From UMGS1484 sp045593325 (GTDB lineage Bacteria; Bacillota; Clostridia; Oscillospirales; Acutalibacteraceae): a DNA stretch of 64,000 nt. Shown here piece by piece: positions 52,256 through 60,269 of the stretch (position 1 is its first letter; every line of letters begins with the position of its first letter). The DNA is taken from the NCBI GenBank assembly GCA_045593325.1, contig JAZNWL010000008.1, positions 1-64,000 on the forward strand, written 5' to 3'. The translations under genes were made by a program, and so were the position numbers. A model generated the notes under the pieces. It was given only the letters and a program-made list of their open reading frames with translations, was not told the origin of the DNA and ran no database searches.

Positions 52256-54916
52256 TTATTTCCGATTTTCCTTGCATTTTTCAATTAAGGAAGCAACGTA
52301 TTCCGGGTCAAAGGTATTGGCGCCAAGGGACTTGGATACGGCAGACCCGGCATCCACCTTTTCCCCTTCTTGCCAGGCTTTTCCCTCGGGAGTATTTAGG
52401 GCTTCCTGCAATTTTTTCAGGAAGAATTTCATTTCTTTTTGTTGCACCGAAGTTACGTAACCGTCGCACAGATAGTCTTCCCACAGCACCCCGGGGATGC
52501 CGCCGTTTTCGTAGGTGGCTTTGAACCACCCGAACAGGGAGATTACGGTGCTGATATAAGCCCCCCGATTGGCTTTTTCTCCCAGATTATACCGAATGGT
52601 GTAATCCTGCCCGTAGTGGGGGTTAATGGCCACATCCCGCATACGGTCGGCTTGAATCATGTGCATGGGCATAATGCCCATTTCCACCGAGCGACGGGTC
52701 AAATCGGCAACCTCCCGGGGAGAATAAGGCAAAGTACAATAGTCGGAATGGATGGAAACCAAACCGCTTTCTGCCATTTGACGGGGCATGGCCGCCACCC
52801 GCCGTTGGGCGTAATACACGTGGCGATACCGTTGGTTACCCGAGTCAAAAGGCACTTCGGCAGTCCAGTTGCCCCCTTCGGTACGCATGCCCACGCTGCC
52901 GTTGAACAGATCCCTGTTCATATCCAAAATGGTTTGATAGTTGCCCATACGGGAAACGGTACGGAATACGTCCAGATCTTCCAGGGCACGGCTCCATTCG
53001 GTGAACACCGCATCTTCGGTGGTGTAAGAGGGGTTCCCGTGGTCAAGGAAAGTTCCTTCTTCCGGGTCAATGGAAGCAAAGTCGGGATAGGAAGTACCCC
53101 AGACTTCGTTCAGGTCTTCAATGGTGCCGTATTTTTCTTTTACGTATGCACGGAAATTATCTTTGGTTTGCGCATCCAAACCATGGCGGTTTTGAATATC
53201 GATGCGATGCCAACCACGGGTATCTTCCGCAAACACCGGCACGGTGCCGTTGCCCAAAACAAAGTAGTTATCTCCCCACCGTTTAAACTGATACCGGGTC
53301 TTCACCCCGTTGGCTTCTGCCAGCAATGGATCGTCCACACAGGTAATCTTTTGGGGGTCGTATTTTTCGTCGCCGGTGATCCAACGGGCTTTTACCACGT
53401 TGCCCTCGGAATCGTAAGGATAGGTGATCCACCCTTCCAACTTCATGCCCAGTTGTTTAATGGCATCGCACATAAACCAATGGGCATCGGTATTGTGGCT
53501 GAAAATTTTGGGAGCATCCCGTTTGAAATGTTCAAAATCCTCTGCACCCAGCAAGGTTTCAAAGGCGGCGGTGGTGGAAATTAAGTTGACACCGCAGTCT
53601 TTCATATCCATCAATTCATTCAGCAGGGTTTGGTCAGCCTGGGGTCCCAATGCCACGTGCACACGCATATCGCACATGGATTGGGCAACCACCGCAGGTT
53701 GCCGTTTGCCCTTTTCATCAATGATATAGTTCATATCCTTGGTGTTCAGGGTTACTTTGATGGAGTCGGATTCCACCTCAACGGGAATGGTTACCGCCAC
53801 TTGGTTCATACAGTTCCCGCTCATGAGCTTCAGGGTAATGCAGTTGGTCCAAGGGGCGCATTGCAGGTACATGACCTGTTTGCCGGTGCGAATGGGGTCA
53901 ATTTCAAAGGGATTGAGCCAACTGTCAAAAGAAGTTAAAAATTCTTCGTAGGTGTGAAGCCAGGTGTTCCGCTGGGTTTCCCCTTTGTAGGTATAGGTGA
54001 TGGGGGCGGGTTCCACCTGACGGAAACCATCTTCAATATCAAATTCAAAATAGGCGGTTTCGTAAGTACGACCCGCCCAAATGTTGGTGGTAAAGTTTTC
54101 GGGGTTGGCGGTTTCGTTGCGCACCAAACATTGCAAAGTAACCCGATAATGACCGGGGTTTATGTCTTGCGCCCCGTTGAAGCTGACGAAAAAGTCCCCT
54201 TCTTCCCCGGGATACAAATCATCCAACAGACGGATAAACAGGTTGTTTTGACCAAGATAATGCACCCAGTTGCCCTTCTCATCCAATTTTTCCAGATTGG
54301 GTTCAAAGCAGAAGGTACCGTTGCCGTTTACACTCAAAATGGTGTCCCCGGTGTTTTTGTAGTGGAATTTCATCCAGAAATAATCGGACTTTTCCATGAC
54401 ACCGCTTTTGATCACGTCAGAGGTATCATAATGGGGATACTTAGAAGCCATGCGGTCATTTTCAAAATTGCCGTGATGCACCCCACGGCGTTGGGGGTGG
54501 TCCTTGGCGGTAACGTACCCCAAATAGTCGAAATCCACCCGAATGGTGCCGGGCAAAATATTGCTGTAAAACTCTTTGCCCTGTTTCCGGTGCAGATCCT
54601 CCAAACCGGTTGCCAAAAAATGCAGGGTATCGTAGGTCACACGGCTTTCCTGCTGGGTGCAATCGGGATTGTAAAAGGAGTATTCAATGGGAATCATATC
54701 GTACGCTGTAAACTTGGTGGGCAGGTTAAAGTAAATGACACTACCGCTTTCCAGTTCCAATTTTCCCTGATACTTGGGGGCGTTGGCATAGGACTTGTAG
54801 CCGTTTTTCAAACGGTCACGGGATAAGGGGTTGTAAATCATCCCACGGTCGTTATGAATTTCATAGGCATCCGAAATATCGGTGCGGGGGGTGTCGGTTT
54901 TGCGTTTTAGTGACAT
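52256..54916 (-). CDS. Putative TIM-barrel glycoside hydrolase, unassigned family
   Basis: An 886-residue protein without a signal peptide. The N-terminal ~400 residues look beta-rich (AYDMIPIEYSFYNPDCT, NNLFIRLLDDLYPGEEGDFFVSF). The middle contains FRAYVKEKYGTIEDLNEVWGTSYPDF (residues 588-613), a motif typical of GH42-like and other clan A barrel glycosidases, followed by FTEWSRALEDLDVFRTV and later GIPGVLWEDYLCDG. I cannot name the family or the catalytic Glu pair. ATG 54916 follows GGAGG; an upstream in-frame ATG at 54940 has no ribosome site. A consensus-spaced promoter lies upstream. It is cotranscribed with the acyltransferase. Confidence 0.6.
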   Translation of the reverse strand: MSLKRKTDTPRTDISDAYEIHNDRGMIYNPLSRDRLKNGYKSYANAPKYQGKLELESGSVIYFNLPTKFTAYDMIPIEYSFYNPDCTQQESRVTYDTLHFLATGLEDLHRKQGKEFYSNILPGTIRVDFDYLGYVTAKDHPQRRGVHHGNFENDRMASKYPHYDTSDVIKSGVMEKSDYFWMKFHYKNTGDTILSVNGNGTFCFEPNLEKLDEKGNWVHYLGQNNLFIRLLDDLYPGEEGDFFVSFNGAQDINPGHYRVTLQCLVRNETANPENFTTNIWAGRTYETAYFEFDIEDGFRQVEPAPITYTYKGETQRNTWLHTYEEFLTSFDSWLNPFEIDPIRTGKQVMYLQCAPWTNCITLKLMSGNCMNQVAVTIPVEVESDSIKVTLNTKDMNYIIDEKGKRQPAVVAQSMCDMRVHVALGPQADQTLLNELMDMKDCGVNLISTTAAFETLLGAEDFEHFKRDAPKIFSHNTDAHWFMCDAIKQLGMKLEGWITYPYDSEGNVVKARWITGDEKYDPQKITCVDDPLLAEANGVKTRYQFKRWGDNYFVLGNGTVPVFAEDTRGWHRIDIQNRHGLDAQTKDNFRAYVKEKYGTIEDLNEVWGTSYPDFASIDPEEGTFLDHGNPSYTTEDAVFTEWSRALEDLDVFRTVSRMGNYQTILDMNRDLFNGSVGMRTEGGNWTAEVPFDSGNQRYRHVYYAQRRVAAMPRQMAESGLVSIHSDYCTLPYSPREVADLTRRSVEMGIMPMHMIQADRMRDVAINPHYGQDYTIRYNLGEKANRGAYISTVISLFGWFKATYENGGIPGVLWEDYLCDGYVTSVQQKEMKFFLKKLQEALNTPEGKAWQEGEKVDAGSAVSKSLGANTFDPEYVASLIEKCKENRK

Positions 54917-54967
54917 CAGGAACTTCCTCCTATCCTTCAATATGGTATTGAAATATCATTTGGTTTC

Positions 54968-54996
54968 ATTATAAATTTTTCCATCCTTTAAGTCAA
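54968..54996 (-). promoter_or_regulatory. Promoter for the glycosidase-like gene
   Basis: Minus strand: TTGACT (54991-54996), 17-bp spacer, TATAAT (54968-54973). The sequence around the -10 (TTTATAATGAAA) resembles the palindromic -10 regions of the two dockerin genes. Confidence 0.8.
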
Positions 54997-55027
54997 GGGA
55001 ATATTCCGCCTTGTTGCAACCCAATCT

Positions 55028-55090
55028 CTCCCTCAGTCATTTTTTCTTACGAAAAAACGAAAGCTCCCTCGTCAGAGGGAGCCATACAAG
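55028..55090 (-). terminator. Palindromic element with terminator-like hairpin
   Basis: Perfect 8-bp stem GCTCCCTC-GTCA-GAGGGAGC (55063-55082); read leftward it is followed by TTTCGTTTTTT and then GACTGAGGGAGAG, which can pair again with CTCCCTC. This GCTCCCTC/GAGGGAGC arrangement resembles dispersed intergenic elements I associate with gut Clostridia (from memory). It may terminate the operon ending at 55291. The gap 54917-55290 otherwise holds a promoter and the palindrome array. Confidence 0.6.
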
Positions 55091-55160
55091 TTTTGTTTTT
55101 TGATCGCTAACTCATTGTAACCAAGCAATTATAAATGGGATGCCCGGGCATCACACCGCA

Positions 55161-55254
55161 ACATTTTGTGAAGCAAAATACTTCATATTCCCGTAGGGAA
55201 TGCTTCATGTTGCGTTAGCAACGCTTCATATTTGCCGTAAAGCAAATGCTTCAC
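55161..55254. repeat. Array of four iterated palindromes separated by a CTTCAT box
   Basis: Four short hairpins of different sequence are joined by a constant CTTCA(T/C): ATTTTG...CAAAAT, ATTCCC-GTA-GGGAAT, GTTGC-GTTA-GCAAC and ATTTGC...GCAAAT. Arms change but stay complementary while the CTTCAT linker is conserved. Not a CRISPR array (units about 20 nt, each a self-palindrome). Confidence 0.75.
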
Positions 55255-55290
55255 CGCAAAAGCACCACCTTTGCCTTGCGCCGTTATCCT

Positions 55291-56421
55291 TTATTTTCCC
55301 AATTCCGGATAGATGGTTTTATGGGTATACAGCATCCAGCTGGCGTGTTCCTGGTTGGCGGTATCCGAACCGCCGCCGGTGTAGTGCCAGGTTTCCCGAT
55401 ACATATCCACACTGTAGTCTTCCACGAATTCGGTAAGCTCCGCAAGACGTTCTTCATACCCCATTTTTTTGCAATAGAGCATTTCCCAGGCAAGACCTTT
55501 GCCGATGACGTGATTGCCCCGGGTGATGGGGTTGGGGTTGGTATCAAACTCGGTAACTACATCCAGCATCAAATTGGTATCGTAATAAGTGCAGGCGCCG
55601 TATTTTTTATACAATTCATAGGTGTTTTCCAGAATTTCCGGGTCGGCACCGTACCAGTCGCACCCCATGGGAGCCAGGTTGACCCAGGAGAACCCGCGGA
55701 TATAACGAATCATGGCGTTGGGGTTGGCATCCACCGCATTAAAACTTCTGCCAATGAGTTCCCCGTAAATCTTTTTCCCGTCCACTTGGGGGGTTAAGAA
55801 TTTATGTACCCCACCAACAATTTTATTGGCGGCGGCTTCCCATTTGGCGGAATGGGAAGGGTCGGTTTCCTTTACGTACCCTGCCAATTCGTGCAAGGCT
55901 TGGGAAGCATATACGTTGGTGAGCAGATCGTAAGAGTAAAAATAAGAGCCGTCACGGGAATGTTCCAGACATTCGTTAAAAAGCATTTCGTAGGGGTTAT
56001 CCAAATTGCCTTCATCCAAATAGAAGTTGGCAAAATCCGAAATCTTTTTGTAGGATTTTTCCAAAAAGGCTTTCTTTTCAGGGGTTTCGGTGGCCTTGGT
56101 GGCATACAAGTACCAGGCGTGAATAAAGAAGAAGCAGGTGTCGGCTTGTCTTCTTAAAGAAGGAGGGGCATTTTCGTAAATCACGTGAATGGCAAAATTA
56201 TAGTCGTTTTTTTCGTGATAGGCCAACACGTATTCCATCAACAAGCGAGCGTGATCATAATCCCCATGGGCAACGTGGCACATGATTTGAATGGATGTGT
56301 CACGGCAGAACATCCCTTGGTATGCCCCGGTAATGGAGGTATCGGCATAACCGTCGGCATGGGTACGGTCAAGCATGGATTGATAGGTTTTTTGATATAA
56401 AGATCTTGCTTTTTCAGTCAT
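55291..56421 (-). CDS. Cytoplasmic six-hairpin glycosidase-like protein (paralogue A)
   Basis: A 376-residue soluble protein with no signal peptide and no dockerin. It is a stand-alone version of the barrel domain found in the two neighbouring secreted proteins. Shared landmarks: SMLDRTHADGYADTSITGAYQGMF-CRDTSIQ, HVAHGDYDHARLLMEYV, CFFFIHAWYLYATKA, NECLEHSRDGSYFYSYDLLTNVYASQALHEL, GFSWVNLAPMGCDWYGADPEIL, GNHVIGKGLAWEMLYCKKMGY and ANQEHASWMLY. The helix-rich sequence and the RD and E positions suggest an (alpha/alpha)6 glycosidase, but I do not recognise a CAZy family. It starts 14 nt after the stop of the 1194-residue gene and is likely cotranscribed. Confidence 0.6.
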   Translation of the reverse strand: MTEKARSLYQKTYQSMLDRTHADGYADTSITGAYQGMFCRDTSIQIMCHVAHGDYDHARLLMEYVLAYHEKNDYNFAIHVIYENAPPSLRRQADTCFFFIHAWYLYATKATETPEKKAFLEKSYKKISDFANFYLDEGNLDNPYEMLFNECLEHSRDGSYFYSYDLLTNVYASQALHELAGYVKETDPSHSAKWEAAANKIVGGVHKFLTPQVDGKKIYGELIGRSFNAVDANPNAMIRYIRGFSWVNLAPMGCDWYGADPEILENTYELYKKYGACTYYDTNLMLDVVTEFDTNPNPITRGNHVIGKGLAWEMLYCKKMGYEERLAELTEFVEDYSVDMYRETWHYTGGGSDTANQEHASWMLYTHKTIYPELGK

Positions 56422-56435
56422 TGTTAAACCCTCCC

Positions 56436-59400
56436 TTAAAAGGTCACGTCGGCATACAGCATATTATGGTCGGAATGTCCTGTTTCCACCATGGTACCTT
56501 TGCCCACGGTGAAGCCTTTCACCACAATATTGTCGATGGCACCGTCTTCATTGGTAACAAAGGTATTCTGATTCACAGCGGTGCCCCCCAAGGTGGCAAT
56601 CAAAGAAGTATCGGAGGTATTGTAGTCCCCGGTGATGACGAAATTGTCCATCTCTTTCACATAGGTGGCAATCTGGGCGATCTGGGTGGCTTGCATGCTT
56701 TGCCAACTCAGGTGAACGTTCATCACGTTGATTTTTTTACCCCCGGCGTTGATCACTGCATGACCCATGACCCGTTGTTCTTCGGTGCCCGACTCCAGAG
56801 AAACGGTGGTGTAAGACTCGATGGGATATTTGGAAATAATGGCATTGCCGTATTCCCCGCTGCCCAGGGTGATGGCTTTGGAAAAACCGTAATACCAGCC
56901 CAATTCATCGGCAATTTTTTTGGCTTGGTCAAAGGTGCAACCGTTGCGTCCTGTTTTATTGTCCACTTCCTGCAGACCAACAATTTCCAGGCCGTTGTCG
57001 GTAATATCTTTGGCAATGGTGGCGGCACTGTTGGAAACGTCCTGCAAGATATGGATGTTATAGGTACCGATTCGTGCGCCGATAACAACTTTTTCCAAGG
57101 AAACGTCGGTATAGATCATTTTATGGTCGGAATAGGTATTGTTCACGGTGGTGGCTTCTCCCAAGGTATAATCTTTCACCAGGATATTGTCGATGCCGCT
57201 ATTCATTAAAACAGAAGCACCAATGGGAGCCAGGTTGGCAGGGGAGGTGTTAAAATCCCCGGTTAAAATGTAATCGTCTAACTGGGCAACATAGTTTTTC
57301 ACTTCCACCACTTGACTGCTGTTCAAACCGGTGAAAGAAAGGTGGCAGTTGAGCAGGTTGACTTTGGTATCCCCCAGGTTAATGACTGCATGACCCATGA
57401 CCCGTTGTTCTTCACTGCCCGATTCCAGAGAAACGGTGGTGTAAGACTCGATGGGATATTTGGAAATAATGGCATTGCCGTATTCCCCGGGTGCCAAGGT
57501 GATGGCTTTGGAAAAACCGTAATACCAGCCAAGGGCTTCGGCAATGGCTTTTGCCTGGTCAAGAACAGGACCGTCGCGACCTACGTTTTTGTCTACCTCT
57601 TGCAGACCCACAACGTCCAGTTCATGATCGCTGATGACGTTGGCAATGGTTTGGGCATTGCCGTTGATCTTACCTAAATGATAGATATTATAGGTGCCCA
57701 CCCGAAGGGAAGTAACAGGTTCCGGGTCATGGGAAGGGGTATCCTCCGATTCCAATTCAGGGAAGATGTTTTTATGGGCATACAGCATCCAACTGCATTG
57801 TTCCTGGTTGGCAGTGTCGGCACCGCCGCCGGAATACACCCAGGTTTCCCGATACATGGTTTCGCTGTTTTCTTCCAGGAAGGCCACCAACTGGATCAAA
57901 CGGTCGGTGTATCCCATTTTATGGCAATACAGCAATTCCCAAGCAAGGCCTTTCCCAATGACGTGGTTGCCCTGGCGATTCACGTTTTTGTTCACGTAAT
58001 AGTTGGTGCAAGCCTCTAACATGGTATATCTTCTGTTGGTATAGCGGTAAGAACCGTATTTCAGATACATTTGATAGGTATGGTCCAGAATGTCAGGATC
58101 GGCGGCATACCAGTCGCACCCCATGGGCGCCAGGTTCACCCAGGAGAACCCGCTGATGAATTTTTCTTGGGCATCGGCATCGCTGTCGATGGCTTTCTGG
58201 CTTCTGCCCCGGAGTTCGGCGTAGATGTTTTTCCCTTCCACTTCGGCAACCAGGTTTTTATGGATCCCTGCGGCAATTCTGGTGGCGGCATCTTCCCACT
58301 TTTTGGCATTGGTGGGGTCACTGGTTTTAAAGTATTCGCTCAATTCGTGAAGGGCCTGGGAAGCGTACACGTTGGTAACCAAATCGTAGGCTTGCCAATA
58401 AGAACCGTCACGGGTATGTTCCAGACTTTCATTGAAGATCAGATCATATTTGTCATGCAGATAGCCTTGATCCAGGTAATAGTTGGCAAATTGTTTGATG
58501 GTATCGTAAGACCCCTCAATATATGCCTTGTTTTCGGCAGTTTGGGGAGCCTTGGTGGCAAACAGATACCAGGCGTGAAGGAAGAAGAAGTTGGTGTCCG
58601 CCTGTTTATAGAAAGAAGGATTGGCGCGAATAATATGAATCACGTAGTCATGATTATTGGTTTCATGATACTCGGTAAGATAATTGAGGATCATGCGAGC
58701 CTGATCATAATCCCCCTGGGCAACGTGTGCCATAACCTGAATGGAGGAATCCCGAGGGAACATCCCTTCATAAGCCCCGGTGACCGAAGCAGGGGCGTAG
58801 CCGTCTTCACGGATGCGGTCCATCATAGAGCCGTAGGTATTGGCAAACAATTCCAAAGTTTCCTGAGAATACGAAATGGATTGTTGTTCATAGGGTAAAA
58901 AGATCAATTCCTGGCTGGGGAAATTCAACCGTTTGCCCACCGAGAATTGCAGAATCATCAAAGCGTCTTTGGCATTAAATTCGCTGTCGTTGGTTACGTC
59001 GGCGGCATAGCCTTGTTTTTCGGTGAGGGTAATTTTGCTCACGGCGGCTTTCAACACTTCCAAAGCGTCCTTGGCGTTGATGGCTTCATCAGCATTGACG
59101 TCCCCATGGAGATAATCAATGATTTCATTATAGGCGGCAATGGCGGTTTCATAGTCTGCCGTATTTTCAATGAGACGATTCTGATAGTTTCCGTAAATGT
59201 AACTGTATTCGTTCATTTTTTTGTTGATGCTTTCCAGGGTATCCCGACTGTTGCGGGTAATGGTGCCCAAAGATGCAATGGCTTGTTGAATTTCTGCCAC
59301 GGCGGCATCCCGGTCGGCAGTTTTCAGGTTGGCAATGGTTTCTTCTGCGGCGGTCAAGGTTGCCAGATTAGTCACCTTGGCGCGGGAGACGGAGGACAAG

Positions 59401-60020
59401 GCATTATACGCCTGTCTGGCAGCAATCACTTGTTCTTCGTCTTCCAACGTTAAAGTGGTGGGCAGAGCATTGATCAGATCAATGACGCCCTGAAAATCTT
59501 CCCGGGTAATCAGTTGGAAGGCGGTACTGTGGCCGCGGGTCCAACCGCCGTAGGCAACGGAGTCGTAGTTAAGCCCTTTACAGGAGCTGCCGTCCCCCCC
59601 TGCCAAGCCAAACAGTGCAGCATATTCCACGGTATTTACCGAAAAGGAGTACAGCTCGTTGGGGGTCACGGTAACGGGAGCAGAAAACATCAGTTCATAC
59701 CAGCCTTTTCCCGATTTTTCCAGGGTCATGGTTTCCTGCACCACAACCTTGGCGGAGCTGTTTGTGGCAATACTGCCTTCATACACGGTCAACGTGGCAG
59801 TGTTGTTGGCGGTATCGTTCTGAAGATACATCCGGATGCCTTGCAAAATATCAGAGCCCGGAACAAATTCCTGGCCGCCTTTATTGGCATCTCCCGAAAT
59901 TATAAACAAAGCGGTGGAATAATCACTATTGCCTTCATACACTGTGTCGGCGGTGGCGGCAACCACAGGCAAAGACAGTGCCAACACCAGACACAGCATA
60001 AAGGCGATGACTCGTTTCAT
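56436..60020 (-). CDS. Secreted dockerin protein with barrel and tandem EEP phosphodiesterase-like domains (paralogue B)
   Basis: 1194 residues. Signal peptide about 1-24; beta-rich carbohydrate-binding-like region 25-175; helical FIVAR-like region 176-300; type I dockerin 305-363 (GDVNADEAINAKDALEVLK, DVTNDSEFNAKDALMILQ); barrel domain about 385-757 paralogous to its neighbours; Pro-rich linker; EEP domain 1 (772-976) and EEP domain 2 (982-1194). Each EEP copy keeps the catalytic set: GTYNI, LQEV (Glu808, Glu1018), GD(F/Y)N (Asp922, Asp1132), IDN, and SDH (965-966, 1184-1185). EEP enzymes cut phosphodiesters in DNA, lipids or inositol phosphates. Together this suggests attack on a phosphodiester-containing glycan, which is inference. 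ATG 60020 follows GGAGG. Confidence 0.82.
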   Translation of the reverse strand: MKRVIAFMLCLVLALSLPVVAATADTVYEGNSDYSTALFIISGDANKGGQEFVPGSDILQGIRMYLQNDTANNTATLTVYEGSIATNSSAKVVVQETMTLEKSGKGWYELMFSAPVTVTPNELYSFSVNTVEYAALFGLAGGDGSSCKGLNYDSVAYGGWTRGHSTAFQLITREDFQGVIDLINALPTTLTLEDEEQVIAARQAYNALSSVSRAKVTNLATLTAAEETIANLKTADRDAAVAEIQQAIASLGTITRNSRDTLESINKKMNEYSYIYGNYQNRLIENTADYETAIAAYNEIIDYLHGDVNADEAINAKDALEVLKAAVSKITLTEKQGYAADVTNDSEFNAKDALMILQFSVGKRLNFPSQELIFLPYEQQSISYSQETLELFANTYGSMMDRIREDGYAPASVTGAYEGMFPRDSSIQVMAHVAQGDYDQARMILNYLTEYHETNNHDYVIHIIRANPSFYKQADTNFFFLHAWYLFATKAPQTAENKAYIEGSYDTIKQFANYYLDQGYLHDKYDLIFNESLEHTRDGSYWQAYDLVTNVYASQALHELSEYFKTSDPTNAKKWEDAATRIAAGIHKNLVAEVEGKNIYAELRGRSQKAIDSDADAQEKFISGFSWVNLAPMGCDWYAADPDILDHTYQMYLKYGSYRYTNRRYTMLEACTNYYVNKNVNRQGNHVIGKGLAWELLYCHKMGYTDRLIQLVAFLEENSETMYRETWVYSGGGADTANQEQCSWMLYAHKNIFPELESEDTPSHDPEPVTSLRVGTYNIYHLGKINGNAQTIANVISDHELDVVGLQEVDKNVGRDGPVLDQAKAIAEALGWYYGFSKAITLAPGEYGNAIISKYPIESYTTVSLESGSEEQRVMGHAVINLGDTKVNLLNCHLSFTGLNSSQVVEVKNYVAQLDDYILTGDFNTSPANLAPIGASVLMNSGIDNILVKDYTLGEATTVNNTYSDHKMIYTDVSLEKVVIGARIGTYNIHILQDVSNSAATIAKDITDNGLEIVGLQEVDNKTGRNGCTFDQAKKIADELGWYYGFSKAITLGSGEYGNAIISKYPIESYTTVSLESGTEEQRVMGHAVINAGGKKINVMNVHLSWQSMQATQIAQIATYVKEMDNFVITGDYNTSDTSLIATLGGTAVNQNTFVTNEDGAIDNIVVKGFTVGKGTMVETGHSDHNMLYADVTF
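56751..56900 (-). repeat. Near-identical stretch of EEP domain 2 (duplicate of 57381-57530)
   Basis: Residues 1041-1090 match residues 831-880 almost exactly, and the DNA is nearly identical, including third codon positions; the period is 630 nt (210 codons). Outside this stretch the two EEP copies differ widely. Confidence 0.85.
57381..57530 (-). repeat. Near-identical stretch of EEP domain 1 (duplicate of 56751-56900)
   Basis: Partner of the 150-nt block one 630-nt period downstream on the minus strand. The block covers GWYYGFSKAITL, GEYGNAIISKYPIESYTTVS and EQRVMGHAVIN. Confidence 0.85.
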
Positions 60021-60047
60021 ATCAAAATCCTCCTGAATGGTAACATT

Positions 60048-60082
60048 ATTTTCATTATAATGAAAATATCCACTGAAATCAA
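60048..60082 (-). promoter_or_regulatory. Promoter of the 1194-residue gene with a palindrome over the -10
   Basis: Minus strand: TTGATT (60077-60082), 17-bp spacer, TATAAT (60054-60059). A perfect 20-bp palindrome centred on CATTATAATG (60048-60067, arms ATTTTCATTA/TAATGAAAAT) covers the -10, a position suited to a repressor or other operator. Confidence 0.75.
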
Positions 60083-60121
60083 TTCAATTTTTGATAATGT
60101 TTCATATTATTTTGATATTCT

Positions 60122-60259
60122 AAAAAAGGGCAAATATGTGCAAAAATCGGGGGAATTCAATATTCCCCCGATTTTTACTATAATTTTATTTGGTTGTGTT
60201 GGATGAATAGATATCCAATTTTGAAAGCACCTATGTTCCTGTGCCGTTATCGACAGTCT
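60122..60259 (-). repeat. About 140-nt structured element, copy 2 (after the 557-residue dockerin gene)
   Basis: Minus strand, starting 10 nt after the stop of the upstream gene. Lead box AGACTGTCGATAA plus CGGCACAGGAAC (60259-60235), 58 nt spacer, perfect 15-bp stem with 5-nt loop (60176-60162 with 60156-60142), then GCACATATTTGCC and six T. Total 138 nt, against 141 nt for copy 1 at 20409. Confidence 0.7.
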
Positions 60260-60269
60260 GTGGTTCCTT

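Noticed and set aside
52439..53584. A 381-codon open frame antisense to the 886-residue glycosidase-like gene
   Set aside because: The opposite strand reads as a coherent protein with a ribosome site and promoter, while this frame lacks both and has no recognisable motif.
55161..55254. Possible CRISPR array
   Set aside because: Units are too short, the constant part is only about six bases, each variable part is a self-complementary hairpin, and no cas genes are present.
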